NCBI GenBank assembly: GCA_024225035.1
Contig: JAAEMX010000452.1
Span: 1-64,000, forward strand
DNA from: Lentisphaerota bacterium
Lineage (GTDB): Bacteria; Verrucomicrobiota; Lentisphaeria; Victivallales; Victivallaceae
Length of the DNA: 64,000 nucleotides
Direction of reading: 5' to 3'
Shown: positions 26,337 to 36,234 of the stretch, in pieces
How the letters are laid out: every line of letters begins with the position of its first letter
How positions within the stretch are numbered: the stretch's first letter is position 1
Notes under the pieces: generated by a model
Databases searched by the model: none
What the model was told of the DNA's origin: nothing
The model's input: the letters and a program-made list of their open reading frames with translations, nothing else
Program-made: the position numbers and the translations under genes

Positions 26337-27341
26337 TTAATTGAAGTAGAGTTTGACTTTAAGGTTAGCACGTTTTTGGCGCAAAATCTTACCGACATAA
26401 GCTTTAATTTTTGCAGATTGAAGCTCCATGCTTATATACTCTTTTACTTCTTTAAAAGGAATATATCTGGCGGTAACAAGATTATCCGTCTTTACTATAA
26501 TGTAGCTCTTCTTAAGAAAAATTATTTTGCTGAAGCTGCCGGGCTTTTGTGAAAATACTGCTCTGGCAATTTGTTTTGGCAGTTCTTCTCTAGTGAATGT
26601 ACCTGACAGTCCACCTCTTTCTTTACCGCTAGGCATGTCACTGAATTCTTTGGCGACTTTACAAAACGGCTCTCCCTGTTTTAATCTGGAATAGGCCATT
26701 TTTATTTTTGACGCTGATCTAGCGGTGTTATCAGCATCACTTCTATCAACGATGATTTGTGAGATTGTTGCATGTTCTGGAATGAGAAATATTTCCTGCC
26801 GGAGTCGATAATAATCTTCGGCTTCGCCTGAGGAATGTTTGATTTGATCAGGACTTGTACGTTTCACCCACAGGCCGACAGCAGCTCTCAACTGTTCATC
26901 TGGGTCTTTGCTTGAGTCTTCAATATATATTTTTAAAGTTGTCTTTTTTACTTTCAGGTTTTTGATTAATAGCTTGCGACGATGAGGCGGTAGACTTTTG
27001 ACTAGTCTAATCATTTTAGCTCTGACAAGCTGGGGGGAGGGGATAATGTCACTATTTTTTAAGATAGCATTCATTATATTGCGGTTAATCTCAAGCTCAA
27101 TTAACTCTCCCAGAATAATTTTCACTTCTTCCGGATCTAAAGTCTTCAACTGGTCAGGATTAAACTTTGAGGTCAAGTATTTTGTAGCCTGATTACGGCT
27201 GATAGTCTTATTCCCAACCATAGCGACAGGGTCTGGCAAGTATGAAAAGTCTCCGGCTGCTGCTGTTTTTGACGGTTTAGATTCAGCGATCATCGTCAGT
27301 GTCGAAAAGCATACTGTAAAAAGAATCAATAATTTTTTCAT
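26337..27341 (-). CDS. Periplasmic peptidyl-prolyl isomerase, parvulin (PpiC/SurA) type
   Basis: 334 residues: signal peptide (to about 18), a helical chaperone-like region (about 35-150), and one parvulin domain (about 185-290) containing SQIIV, LKQGEPFCKVAKEFSD, SGKERGGLSGTFTREELP and SFSKIIFLKKSYIIVK. It should assist folding of exported or outer-membrane proteins. It has only one parvulin domain, unlike SurA. The ATG follows GAGGTGG at 5 bases; a GTG start three codons upstream is possible. The lipoprotein gene at 27363 lies upstream in the same direction. Confidence 0.9.
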   Translation of the reverse strand: MKKLLILFTVCFSTLTMIAESKPSKTAAAGDFSYLPDPVAMVGNKTISRNQATKYLTSKFNPDQLKTLDPEEVKIILGELIELEINRNIMNAILKNSDIIPSPQLVRAKMIRLVKSLPPHRRKLLIKNLKVKKTTLKIYIEDSSKDPDEQLRAAVGLWVKRTSPDQIKHSSGEAEDYYRLRQEIFLIPEHATISQIIVDRSDADNTARSASKIKMAYSRLKQGEPFCKVAKEFSDMPSGKERGGLSGTFTREELPKQIARAVFSQKPGSFSKIIFLKKSYIIVKTDNLVTARYIPFKEVKEYISMELQSAKIKAYVGKILRQKRANLKVKLYFN

Positions 27342-27362
27342 ATCAACCACCTCAGGAAGCTG

Positions 27363-28061
27363 CTATTTTAGCAGCTCAGGATCCACCGCGACGGATTTGT
27401 ATTTCGGATTCGAGTTAACCAGGTCAAATTCTGCCTGCATAATTTTAGCAATAGAATCTTTATTATCTTCCATAGTTTTTATATCACATAGAAGGTCAAA
27501 CCGGGCCATAGCTGACTCGCGCATTTTTAGCTTATGTGCTCTTATGAGTTCGCGACGTATAAACGGTTGCAGTTTTTTACCATTAGGTATTTCAGAGAGC
27601 AGTTTTTTAGTCGCATTCAGGTTTATTTCAAGAGCATCCGCATTCTTGGATTGTTCTACATTGTCGATATATTTGTTAAGCAAAAGGAGTTTTGTCAGCT
27701 TGTTTTCAGCTTGAATAAGGTTGTCATTAAACGGGTATTCATCGCGTCCTTTTTTGATAATGCCAACAGCATCCTGCAGCTTTCCTTGAGCAAGAAAAAC
27801 CTGAGCTTGTTTGGTATACTGGTTGCTCAATTCTGATTCTTTGAGCTGATGTAGAAAAATGCTGTCAGGGTCCAGGGCCTGCAGTTTCTCAATCTGCCTT
27901 ACAGACCGTTTATATTGTTTCTTTTCAAGATTGTTGAACAAGGATATTACAATCTTAGTTCTGGTTAGCGGCGGGTCTGGAACCTTTTCATTGCCGCATC
28001 CGCCGCTTAATATGGTTAAGGCACTGAATGCCGTAATTATCAATATGTTGTATGCTTTCAT
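27363..28061 (-). CDS. Putative lipoprotein, helical repeat type
   Basis: 232 residues with a signal ending in LSGGC, so a lipid-anchored N-terminal cysteine is likely, followed by helical, TPR-like segments (KKQYKRSVRQIEKLQALDPD, KQAQVFLAQGKLQDAVGII, KNADALEINLNATKKLL). It is probably periplasmic and binds other proteins. Its stop is 22 bases before the start of the parvulin gene, so the two are an operon and may cooperate in outer-membrane biogenesis (inference). AGGA lies five bases before the chosen ATG. Confidence 0.75.
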   Translation of the reverse strand: MKAYNILIITAFSALTILSGGCGNEKVPDPPLTRTKIVISLFNNLEKKQYKRSVRQIEKLQALDPDSIFLHQLKESELSNQYTKQAQVFLAQGKLQDAVGIIKKGRDEYPFNDNLIQAENKLTKLLLLNKYIDNVEQSKNADALEINLNATKKLLSEIPNGKKLQPFIRRELIRAHKLKMRESAMARFDLLCDIKTMEDNKDSIAKIMQAEFDLVNSNPKYKSVAVDPELLK

Positions 28062-28210
28062 TATCATCCTGTAATTGTGCTGAATTATCTTGGTTAAATT
28101 AGCTCATGAAAAGGAAATATAAAGTCTTATAATGTTATAAAATTGAATTTTGCACAGCAAATCTAAATAAAACAGGGTAGTTTTTGAAAGCTTCATACGG
28201 CTTTATGCTA

Positions 28211-29704
28211 TTATAAAATAGGAGTTAAGAGGGCGCAAAGATTTTCCAGCAGTTGTTTTCTGAAGTTTTTATTTTCAACATGAGACAGCGTTACTTCATC
28301 TGATTCAGCAAGTTCTTCTAAAAATTGCTTATTTAAGTCTGAGATGAACGAGCCGCGCTCAACGCAGAAGTCAAGCTCGTAATTAAGCTGAAAACTGCGA
28401 ATGTCGCAATTGCTTGAGCCCATAAATGCCCATTCTTCATCGACCATTAATGCCTTTGCATGTGAGAAAAGACCGCGTTTCTCAAATATTCTCACTCCGC
28501 TTAAGAGCATGGTGCGGTAAAGACTTTGAGTGGCTAACGCGACAAATACATGATTGTTGTTTTGAGGAACAATAAGTCTGACATCAACTCCTCTGGCAGC
28601 TGTCATACACAACGTTTTAACGTAACTGCTGTCCGGAACAAAATAAGGTGTCATTATCCACAAAGAACGTTTGGCCGTCAAAGCTGCTGTATAGAATGCT
28701 TTTTGGGACCCCTGATAGTTTTGCCCCGGGCCGCTGTCAATGATTCTGACTATAGAGTTTCCTTGTTCGCCCTGAACCGGAAAGTCCTCAGGAGCAGATT
28801 CTTCAAGGAATTGACTTCTGGTGGCGTAAACCCAGTCTTTCAGGAATGTGAATTGCAAAGATGTAACTGCTGGGCCGCTAACACGACAATGTAAGTCGTG
28901 AATATATTTACGGCGAGGCACTTTGGTAAAACGGGCGTTTTCCTGTGAAATATTAATGCCTCCAATGTAAGCAATTTTCCCATCAATAACCAGTAATTTA
29001 CGGTGATTCCGCAGTTGGATGCGCCACGGCACAAAAATGTTAATTGGAGAAAATGCTCGTATTTTCAAATTTGGATTCTTTTTATGGGCATAGCGGTGAA
29101 AGAAATGTGAAAAATAAGCTTTGCAACTGCCGAAACTGTCATATAGGACTTTTACATCTAATCCAGCTTTTGCCCGTTTTTCCAAAGCATCAAATATTTC
29201 TTTTCCAACAGGGTCGTTCATTATAATAAACGACTGCATTCTTATACTGTGCTTAGCGTTATTAATATCCTGAAGCATTCTTGGGTAAGCCATTGTGCCA
29301 TCGCAAAGAAGCTCAAGGTTATTGCCTGAAAGAGGAGCACGTTCCGGTAGGAGACGATCCAGCATTCGGTTATGGCTATGAGAAAGAATATTTTTCTTTG
29401 GAATAAACTGGCGCAGATTGTTCAGGTAATCATTTATGGCTTTGCCAAGATATTTTTCTTTGGAGTTATCGACTTTTTCCTGAATCTTTTTAAATGAACT
29501 GCCACGGTTTTTCAGATTATTAATACCGAGCAGCAGGTAAAAGAAGATGCCGGCGACCGGCAGCAGAATAATAACCAGCAGCCACATCATCGCACTGGAA
29601 GTTTCTTCGTGCTTAGTAAACAGGATATGTGCAGCCAGAGCAAGCTGGATAGGCAGGTATACGGCGTAAAAAAGCAAAATCAGTATATGAAAATCAAAAT
29701 ACAT
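28211..29704 (-). CDS. Cardiolipin synthase, phospholipase D superfamily
   Basis: 497 residues. Two N-terminal membrane helices (about 5-60) precede two phospholipase D catalytic halves, with HRKLLVIDGKIAYIGG in the first and HAKALMVDEEWAFMGSSNCD in the second (HxKxxxxD motifs). The enzyme joins two phosphatidylglycerol molecules, or PG and PE, to cardiolipin at the inner membrane. The length and layout match bacterial ClsA. GAGG precedes the ATG. The gene stands alone. Confidence 0.93.
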   Translation of the reverse strand: MYFDFHILILLFYAVYLPIQLALAAHILFTKHEETSSAMMWLLVIILLPVAGIFFYLLLGINNLKNRGSSFKKIQEKVDNSKEKYLGKAINDYLNNLRQFIPKKNILSHSHNRMLDRLLPERAPLSGNNLELLCDGTMAYPRMLQDINNAKHSIRMQSFIIMNDPVGKEIFDALEKRAKAGLDVKVLYDSFGSCKAYFSHFFHRYAHKKNPNLKIRAFSPINIFVPWRIQLRNHRKLLVIDGKIAYIGGINISQENARFTKVPRRKYIHDLHCRVSGPAVTSLQFTFLKDWVYATRSQFLEESAPEDFPVQGEQGNSIVRIIDSGPGQNYQGSQKAFYTAALTAKRSLWIMTPYFVPDSSYVKTLCMTAARGVDVRLIVPQNNNHVFVALATQSLYRTMLLSGVRIFEKRGLFSHAKALMVDEEWAFMGSSNCDIRSFQLNYELDFCVERGSFISDLNKQFLEELAESDEVTLSHVENKNFRKQLLENLCALLTPIL

Positions 29705-29890
29705 TTAACCTCTTCTTTGCTGGTTCAGCAATCCGTTTATATATGTAATAAAGGTCACTTATGGAAAAAATCCAGTAAACAACTAGGCTTATGATAATTT
29801 TTTTAAGCTAATATTCTATCTAGAAGGTGATTTTCTGCCAAAATGAACTATAAGTATAGCTGTTTCAAATGCTAATGGAAGATTGAATAT

Positions 29891-30796
29891 ATGAATGAAA
29901 TAGGTTTGCTGGAAAAAGTTTTGCCCGGTTTAAAGCAGCACCCGAGTGTTTTTCTTGGCCCTGGTGATGATTGCGCGGCCTTGGAGCTGGGAGCGGATAA
30001 ATTGCTGCTTGCTGCTGTCGATCAGGTCGTGAGCGATATTCACTATCTGCGGGAAACAACACCGGCGGAAAAGGTTGCCGCAAAACTTTTAAAGCGCAAC
30101 TTAAGCGATATTGCCGCTATGGGCGGTGTCGCGCAGTGGGCTTTGCTTGCTCTGGCTTCCAACAATCCTGACGATGACTGGTTTGCTGCTTTTTATGATG
30201 GTTTGAGGCTTTGCGCTGAAAAATATGGCATTTCAATGTGTGGCGGAGACTTAGCTTCACTGCCTGCTGGCAAAACTTCTGAAGTCGGCTCTCTCACAAT
30301 TTTAGGAAGTGTTGAGCAGGACTTGGTATGTTTAAGATCCGGAGCAGTTTCCGGTGATCTGCTTGTTGTAACCGGAAGTTTAGGTAATTCTTTTGAGTCA
30401 GAGCACCATTTGGACTTTGAGCCGCGGTTGCAGGAGGGACGCTTTTTAGCCGAAAACGGTTTTGCCTGTGCAATGATAGATATTAGCGACGGTCTGCTGC
30501 TTGACTCGACCAGATTAGGTCTGTGCTCAGGATTGGCTTTGCAGATTGATACGACTTCTTTGCCATTGCGGGACGGGGCTTCAACGGCACAAGCTCTTGG
30601 TGATGGAGAGGATTACGAATTGCTTTTTGCGGTCAACGCAAAGTCTCTGGCTGACTTGATCAGCCAATGGGCGTTTGAAACAAAGTTAACATGTATTGGC
30701 AAGTTTATCGACGGTAACCCCGGCGATGTATATAATATGGATAATGTAAAATTAACAGAAAATTATAAATCCGGCTATGAACACACTTCAAAATAA
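29891..30796 (+). CDS. thiL: Thiamine-monophosphate kinase
   Basis: 301 residues. The enzyme phosphorylates thiamine monophosphate to the active pyrophosphate. It has the ATP-grasp-like PurM fold with GPGDDCAAL near the start, DQVVSDIHYL, GGDLA in the middle and IDISDGLLLDSTRLG later. An upstream GGAAGA is the ribosome site. It overlaps tsaE by 20 bases, so both are likely translated from one mRNA. No TPP riboswitch is visible upstream. Confidence 0.95.
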   Translation: MNEIGLLEKVLPGLKQHPSVFLGPGDDCAALELGADKLLLAAVDQVVSDIHYLRETTPAEKVAAKLLKRNLSDIAAMGGVAQWALLALASNNPDDDWFAAFYDGLRLCAEKYGISMCGGDLASLPAGKTSEVGSLTILGSVEQDLVCLRSGAVSGDLLVVTGSLGNSFESEHHLDFEPRLQEGRFLAENGFACAMIDISDGLLLDSTRLGLCSGLALQIDTTSLPLRDGASTAQALGDGEDYELLFAVNAKSLADLISQWAFETKLTCIGKFIDGNPGDVYNMDNVKLTENYKSGYEHTSK

Positions 30797-31211
30797 AACT
30801 TTCAGCACTTCTTCAGTTGAGGCAACTGAGGAGTTTGCCGCCAAGCTGGCAGCAGAAACTAAACCTGGAACTGTTATTGCTTTGCATGGTAATCTTGGAG
30901 CAGGTAAGACTGTTTTTTCCCGAGGCTTTGCCAGGGGACTTAATATTACCGAACCGGTATCCAGTCCGACATACACAATTATTCAGGAATATCCTTTAAC
31001 GCAGGGCGGATGGCTGTTCCATCTTGACCTTTATCGCATTGAAGATGAAAATGCGGCATTGGCATTTGGCGTTGACGAGTATTTGAGTGAGGATCAAGCA
31101 TTTATACTTGTTGAATGGCCCGAGCGTATTCAGGATTTACTGCCTGAGGAAACAGTGCATATCAATATCATCCATACAGGGGACGAGACCAGAGACATAG
31201 TAATGTCTTAA
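30777..31211 (+). CDS. tsaE: tRNA threonylcarbamoyladenosine biosynthesis ATPase
   Basis: 144 residues of the TsaE family, the ATPase partner of TsaB-TsaD that makes the t6A base at tRNA position 37. The P-loop GNLGAGKTVFSRGFARGL, SSPTYTIIQEY, DLYRI and VEWPERI are all present. The ATG at 30777 lies inside the end of thiL, with a 20-base overlap. Confidence 0.94.
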   Translation: MNTLQNKTFSTSSVEATEEFAAKLAAETKPGTVIALHGNLGAGKTVFSRGFARGLNITEPVSSPTYTIIQEYPLTQGGWLFHLDLYRIEDENAALAFGVDEYLSEDQAFILVEWPERIQDLLPEETVHINIIHTGDETRDIVMS

Positions 31212-31355
31212 TAGGGTTTGAACTTTTCGCCCCTGAAGTTATATTAATCTAGTTAGAATGTAGTTCCGTGTGGTTGGTTTTCCGACCCACGTGATCATCC
31301 CCGGGGGATACATATCGGGGCTAAAAGCAAAAATCATACGAGGAAGGTGACGTTT

Positions 31356-31982
31356 ATGTTGAAAAAGCTTGCATTGATAGCGGCATTAGTTTTTTCGGTA
31401 TTTGCTCTTAATGTTTCGGCCGATGACGCGGCGGCTAAAGCTGTTGTAAATTCTGCTCCTGGTGGGTTTGACAAAACTCGTCCGCATAAATTGACTGAAA
31501 CAATGCATACTATTGCTAAAACAGTTGTGTTCTATCTGCCCAATAGACTTATGGATGCGGCGGATATTATATCGATGGAAGGCGGTTTCGGCGGTGTTTT
31601 TGCCTTGGAAATGCAGGCGACGCGTTACCTGCAGGTTGGCGGAGCTCATGGCAGCAGCTATTTCCTCGCCAAAAGTTTTGACCGCCAGTACGGCGGCGGC
31701 TATCGTGATACAAGTCGTTTTGGCTTTATTTGCTGGGACAGAGATGTTACTTATGTCTCAGAAACTTTTGGAAGTGTTAGAGAATATATAATTGACAGCC
31801 CGCAATTTTGTGTCGCTGATTACAGACTGGATGCATTCCGTGACAATGAAGTTGACTTCTGGGCGGTTGGCGTTCATTTGGGATGGCTTTTTGAACTCGG
31901 TGTAGCGGTACACCCTGTAGAAATAGCGGATTTTATCACAGGAATATTCTGTGTGGATCTCCGCGGTGACGATATAAAATAA
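31356..31982 (+). CDS. Exported protein of unknown function
   Basis: 208 residues with a signal peptide (MLKKLALIAALVFSVFALNVSA). The mature part has glycine-rich, amphipathic segments (DIISMEGGFGGVF, TRYLQVGGAHGSS, RQYGGGYRD, GVHLGWLFELGVAVHPVEIADF) and a strong VHPVEIADFITG motif. No known domain can be named; a periplasmic or outer-membrane-associated protein is likely. The ATG at 31356 is chosen because GAAGGTG lies just upstream; a GTG nine bases earlier is the longer alternative. The 140-base leader before it contains short GC-rich inverted repeats. Confidence 0.65.
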   Translation: MLKKLALIAALVFSVFALNVSADDAAAKAVVNSAPGGFDKTRPHKLTETMHTIAKTVVFYLPNRLMDAADIISMEGGFGGVFALEMQATRYLQVGGAHGSSYFLAKSFDRQYGGGYRDTSRFGFICWDRDVTYVSETFGSVREYIIDSPQFCVADYRLDAFRDNEVDFWAVGVHLGWLFELGVAVHPVEIADFITGIFCVDLRGDDIK

Positions 31983-32142
31983 CGTCTTACTGCTTTATTT
32001 TGGGGGCGTCGGGTGTGCAATATCATTCGGCGCTTGTCTGTTTTTGGTAGCGGTGTTGAATTGAGAAAGGTCGGCAGATTGCGTGAGAAACATTCATAAC
32101 AAACGCATCTGAAATTTAAATTTTAAAATTGAGGTATTTTAG

Positions 32143-33510
32143 TTGAGCAGCATCAATTACGACAAAAATACGATAAGAGAACTGCTTACAGCCGGCCGTT
32201 ATGAAGAAATTCGTCGGGCGTTACGCCATACCGATCCCGCTGATGTCGCTGATTTGTTCGAAGACCTTGACACTGAAGAAGTGGAACTTATATTCTCCAT
32301 TCTGGATAATGAATTCGCATCAGAAGTACTGGTAGAAATGGAGTCTGAAGATGCCGAGGAAGTTATCGATCATATGCCGCCGTCAAAAGTGGCTAAGATG
32401 ATGGCTGAAATGGCCCCGGACGATGCTGCTGACATTCTTCAGGAACTTGACGATCAGGATCAGGCCAGAATACTTCACTTCCTCGATGAAGAGAAAAAGA
32501 GAGAATTGCGAGAACTCGCTGAATACGAAGTTGATAGTGCTGGTGGTCTGATGACACCCGAGTTTTGCGCTGTTTCGATTTACGCGACTATAAAGCAGGC
32601 CATTAATGCCATTGCAGCCGCTGATTTCCTTGACCCTATAACAACCGTATTTGCTGTTGATCGAAATGGCTGTTTAGTCGGCACTATTAATATTTCCGAG
32701 TTAATTTCTAAACCGGGTAAGATGTTGGTAAAAGATGTTGTCGATGTTGACCCGGTTTATTCGTTTGTGGATGAAGATCGTGAAGATATGGCCCGCAAAG
32801 TCCGTAAATATGACCTGTTGGTAATTCCGGTTGTTGACCGCGATAACCGCTTGGTTGGGCGTGTTACGGTTGATGATGTTCTTGATGTTATGGATGAAGA
32901 GGCTGTTGAGGATATGGCCCGTATGGCCGGAGCTCCTGATATGGAGCATAAAGAATCTTCGCCATTTTCTATCGCCAGACTGCGTTTGCCGTGGCTGTTG
33001 GTTACAATGATGACTGGTACTATTGTCAGTTTTATTTTGCAGCAGTTAATCAGTCTGCAAAGTGCGGCATGCCTGGCTGCTTTTGTGCCGGTTATACTAG
33101 GAATGGGTGGAAATACCGGCATGCAGGCGACAGCTGTTACAGTGCGCAGTATTGCGCTTGGCGAAATAGAGCTTTCCAGACTGGCTAGAGTTTTTCTTCG
33201 TGAAATGATGGTTGGAGCTATGATGGGAATTGTTTGTGGAATAATCATAGCTGGCGTGGTATATGTAAATCTCTGGTATTTTTCCGGTATCGAGTTTTCG
33301 ATTTCTCTGGCCAAACTTGTGCTGGTTGTTGGTTGTTCCATGTTTACAGCAATGACTTTCGCGGCTTTGACTGGTACGATTTTGCCAATTATAATGCATC
33401 ATTTCAAGGTCGACCCGGCCGTGGCATCCGGGCCTTTTGTAACGACAGGCAACGACCTTTCCGCCTCTCTGATTTACTTAGGGATGTGTTATGTGATGTT
33501 GGGAATTTAG
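32143..33510 (+). CDS. mgtE: Magnesium transporter
   Basis: 455 residues, the MgtE length. The cytoplasmic N-domain (about 1-130, with VELIFSILDNEFASEVLVEM and MAPDDAADILQELDDQDQARIL) is followed by two CBS domains (about 135-255, including MTPEFCAVSI and LVGRVTVDDVLDVMDEEA) and five membrane helices (about 285-455, with GMGGNTGMQATAVTVRS). CBS domains sense magnesium and gate the channel. Start is a TTG with TTGAGGT eight bases upstream. I see no M-box RNA before it. Confidence 0.97.
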   Translation: MSSINYDKNTIRELLTAGRYEEIRRALRHTDPADVADLFEDLDTEEVELIFSILDNEFASEVLVEMESEDAEEVIDHMPPSKVAKMMAEMAPDDAADILQELDDQDQARILHFLDEEKKRELRELAEYEVDSAGGLMTPEFCAVSIYATIKQAINAIAAADFLDPITTVFAVDRNGCLVGTINISELISKPGKMLVKDVVDVDPVYSFVDEDREDMARKVRKYDLLVIPVVDRDNRLVGRVTVDDVLDVMDEEAVEDMARMAGAPDMEHKESSPFSIARLRLPWLLVTMMTGTIVSFILQQLISLQSAACLAAFVPVILGMGGNTGMQATAVTVRSIALGEIELSRLARVFLREMMVGAMMGIVCGIIIAGVVYVNLWYFSGIEFSISLAKLVLVVGCSMFTAMTFAALTGTILPIIMHHFKVDPAVASGPFVTTGNDLSASLIYLGMCYVMLGI

Positions 33511-33528
33511 CATTAGGAAGGACATTTA

Positions 33529-35193
33529 ATGGCGCGATATGAAGAGAAAATTTTGAACTGGTTTCCTGCTTTTTTAATTCTTGGAGCAGTTTTTCTGGTT
33601 ATTTACTCCCCGTTACAATTGGGAGTTCGCGAGCTTTACTGGCAGGAAGGCTATTATGCTATTCAGTCAACTGAAATCAAATATTTACTACCAATCACTT
33701 TTGCTCATGGAGTTGTAATTCAGAATTCTTTCCCATTTTATCCCCTGTTGGTGTCATTGCTTACAGATCTGGGCATACCATTGGAATTTGCTCTCAGGGC
33801 AATCTCTGTTATGTCGACGGCGGGAATTGCCTGTATGGTATGGGCTGCCGGACGCAGTGCAGGAGGGCTGCAGGCGGCTGCGATTGCCTCAGCGGTCATG
33901 ATCAGTAGTAATATTATCATAGAGAAATCTATGGATGGATATCCCAACACATTGATGTTGTTCTTCTTAACCGCGGCCTGGCTGATGTGGTTTACTTTTG
34001 GTGCCGGGCGTGGAAATTGGAATAAAGCCTGGATCGCAAGTATGTTTTTTTGTGGTTTGGCCTTTTACACAATGGGTTTTGTGGTTTTAATTTACTTTTT
34101 TCTGCCGCTGATATTTATGCGCCGGCCATTGACACTTTGGCCGCGATTGCGTAAACCAGGCTTTGCGGTAGGAATTATGATATTTTTAGGATTTGTACTG
34201 CTTTGGGCTCTGCCTCATATAATTTACGCCCGGTCTGTCCCTATTAAGTATATGTCTTTTGAACCTAAGCCTTTATTTGAGTATTTTGAACACTTTTTAG
34301 GGTTTCCGTTGGATGTCATAGTCAGGTTTATGCCTTGGACAATCCTTGCCTGGGCTCCTTTTTGTGTGGCGTTTCATCCTTTGGATAAAGCTCCTATTTT
34401 CAGCAGATTTTTGCGGACAATTTTTGTATCGCTGTTCTTCTTGTTATGGCTGAGTCCTTTCAGTGAGCCGCGCGACATTCTTTTACTAGTTCCTTCACTG
34501 GCGATTATGACAGGTTTAAATTATTGGCTTCTCATCAGACGCTACGGTTGGACAATACAGCGTTTTTTGAATTTTCTACCTTGGCTGCCAATTGCCTGCG
34601 GTGCAGTTATTTTTAGTTTTTATTTTGCTAATCATGAATGGTGGAAACCTCTGATTACGATGTCACGCGGCATTTGTTTTAGAGAAGTTATGCAGTATAA
34701 GATTCTGGGTTATGTCGCTTCAATTGCAGCAGCCGTTTCGGGAGCGTTGCTGCTTGCTGTAAGAAGGAAACCGCCTATTTGGATATACATTCTTATTTTG
34801 TTATGCGGCCCTCTACTCTTCTTCTGGAGCGTTACAATGCCGTATAAAGCTCAGGCTAATGAAAAGCGCACTTTGGGTGCCAATTTGCGAGAAGTGCTTG
34901 AGAAGGATAAAGTTCCAGCTTCAGCCACTATTTACAAAGGTGGAATTCAGGGACTTTACGGCGAGCTGCTTTATATGGGATACAAGGTTAAAAAGATCCG
35001 CAAACTTGAGGAGTTGCCCAGTAAGAAGAAAGTTGTTTACTTGATAGATACTGAGTTTCCGCAGGTACCTGGAAGGCATTGGAAAAATATGCTGCCGTCT
35101 GATATGAGTTACCGCAAGCAGCGTATTTGCCTTTGGAAGGGCACTTTGATTTCCAAGAAAAGGCATTTCAAGAAGTGGCCCCGTTATGAATAA
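33529..35193 (+). CDS. GT-C type membrane glycosyltransferase, ArnT/PMT-like
   Basis: 554 residues, with about eleven membrane helices and a C-terminal soluble domain (about 455-554). The N-terminal loop GVRELYWQEGYYAI is the conserved acidic loop of lipid-linked sugar transferases of the ArnT/PMT (GT39/GT83) class, which use polyprenyl-phosphate sugars to modify lipid A, proteins or polysaccharide. GGAAGG lies before the ATG. The gene begins 18 bases after mgtE and overlaps rlmN by eight bases, so it may be in the same operon. Its acceptor is unknown. Confidence 0.85.
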   Translation: MARYEEKILNWFPAFLILGAVFLVIYSPLQLGVRELYWQEGYYAIQSTEIKYLLPITFAHGVVIQNSFPFYPLLVSLLTDLGIPLEFALRAISVMSTAGIACMVWAAGRSAGGLQAAAIASAVMISSNIIIEKSMDGYPNTLMLFFLTAAWLMWFTFGAGRGNWNKAWIASMFFCGLAFYTMGFVVLIYFFLPLIFMRRPLTLWPRLRKPGFAVGIMIFLGFVLLWALPHIIYARSVPIKYMSFEPKPLFEYFEHFLGFPLDVIVRFMPWTILAWAPFCVAFHPLDKAPIFSRFLRTIFVSLFFLLWLSPFSEPRDILLLVPSLAIMTGLNYWLLIRRYGWTIQRFLNFLPWLPIACGAVIFSFYFANHEWWKPLITMSRGICFREVMQYKILGYVASIAAAVSGALLLAVRRKPPIWIYILILLCGPLLFFWSVTMPYKAQANEKRTLGANLREVLEKDKVPASATIYKGGIQGLYGELLYMGYKVKKIRKLEELPSKKKVVYLIDTEFPQVPGRHWKNMLPSDMSYRKQRICLWKGTLISKKRHFKKWPRYE

Positions 35194-36214
35194 AAAACAC
35201 CTTTTGACTACTTCATTGACTGAGCTGCAGGAATTTATTTCAGCTGCTGGTCAACCTAAGTTTCGTGCAAAGCAGTTACAGGAATGGATGTTTAAAAATC
35301 ACACTCTCGATTTGGATAAAATGACCAATATTCCACTGAAAATGCGTGATTTGTTAGCTGATAACTTTGAGCTTTGTTCTTCTTCTATTGTAGATGAAAG
35401 CTGTGCCTCGGATGGAACTGCAAAACTGCTCATTTCTCTTGCTGACGGCGAGGCCGTTGAAATGGTTTTGATACCTTCACCTGAGAGAATGACGTTTTGT
35501 CTAAGTACTCAGGTTGGTTGTCCTGTGAAGTGTTGCTTCTGTGCCAGCGGCGAACATGGTTTGACCAGAAACCTTACAGCCTATGAAATTCTCGAACAGG
35601 TGTACTATGGCATTAAGCGTATTGGCAAACTGCCAGACAATATCGTGTTTATGGGGATCGGCGAGGGGTTGCTGAATTTTAATAATCTGGCATTGGCTTT
35701 GGATATCTTGACTGATCCTGACAAGCTTGCTATGTCGCCTAGACGTATAACTGTTTCTACCAGTGGGTACGTTCCCGGCATGGAAAAATTTGCTGCTTTG
35801 GCAAAGCCATTTGTGCTGGCAGTTTCTCTTCATGCTGCAGACGACGTCACCAGAGGCAGAATAATTCCTGAAAAGCTTCGTTATCCCATTGCCGAAATTT
35901 TAGCTGCTTGTGACCACTATCATGCCTCTACGGGCAGAATGGTAACTTTTGAATATACTTTGCTGAAAGGTATTAATGATCGCCTGGAGGATGCCGGAAT
36001 GCTTGCTAAGCTTGCTCGGAAACATCATGCGAAGATAAACTTGATTCCTTATAATCAGACGCGTGCGGAATATGAGCGGCCTTCAGAAAGAGTAATATTT
36101 GCGTTTCGCGATATTCTGGAAGATGGCGGAATCGCAGTAACGTTGCGCATGGAAAAAGGATCAAAAGTATCTGCCGCTTGCGGTCAGCTTCGCTCACGGC
36201 ACATGAAAAAATAA
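35186..36214 (+). CDS. rlmN: Dual-specificity RNA methyltransferase RlmN
   Basis: 342 residues. This radical-SAM enzyme methylates A2503 of 23S rRNA and A37 of some tRNAs. The cluster-binding cysteines appear in CPVKCCFCASGEHGLTRNL, followed by NIVFMGIGEGLLNF and the second methyl-carrying region with SLHAADD, and the C-terminal active-site cysteine in SAACGQLR. It overlaps the glycosyltransferase gene by eight bases (ATGAATAA). Confidence 0.96.
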   Translation: MNKKHLLTTSLTELQEFISAAGQPKFRAKQLQEWMFKNHTLDLDKMTNIPLKMRDLLADNFELCSSSIVDESCASDGTAKLLISLADGEAVEMVLIPSPERMTFCLSTQVGCPVKCCFCASGEHGLTRNLTAYEILEQVYYGIKRIGKLPDNIVFMGIGEGLLNFNNLALALDILTDPDKLAMSPRRITVSTSGYVPGMEKFAALAKPFVLAVSLHAADDVTRGRIIPEKLRYPIAEILAACDHYHASTGRMVTFEYTLLKGINDRLEDAGMLAKLARKHHAKINLIPYNQTRAEYERPSERVIFAFRDILEDGGIAVTLRMEKGSKVSAACGQLRSRHMKK

Positions 36215-36234
36215 ATATTGTTTTCAGCAGGAAT

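Noticed and set aside
29705-29890. Possible TPP riboswitch before thiL
   Set aside because: No conserved TPP helix or CUGAGA-type motif is visible in this AT-rich gap.
30777-30796. thiL/tsaE overlap as a possible fusion or frameshift
   Set aside because: Both genes are complete with normal lengths, so the 20-base overlap is ordinary translational coupling.
31983-32142. Possible M-box magnesium riboswitch before mgtE
   Set aside because: The leader is too short and I see none of the conserved helices; the gene starts from a TTG with its own ribosome site.
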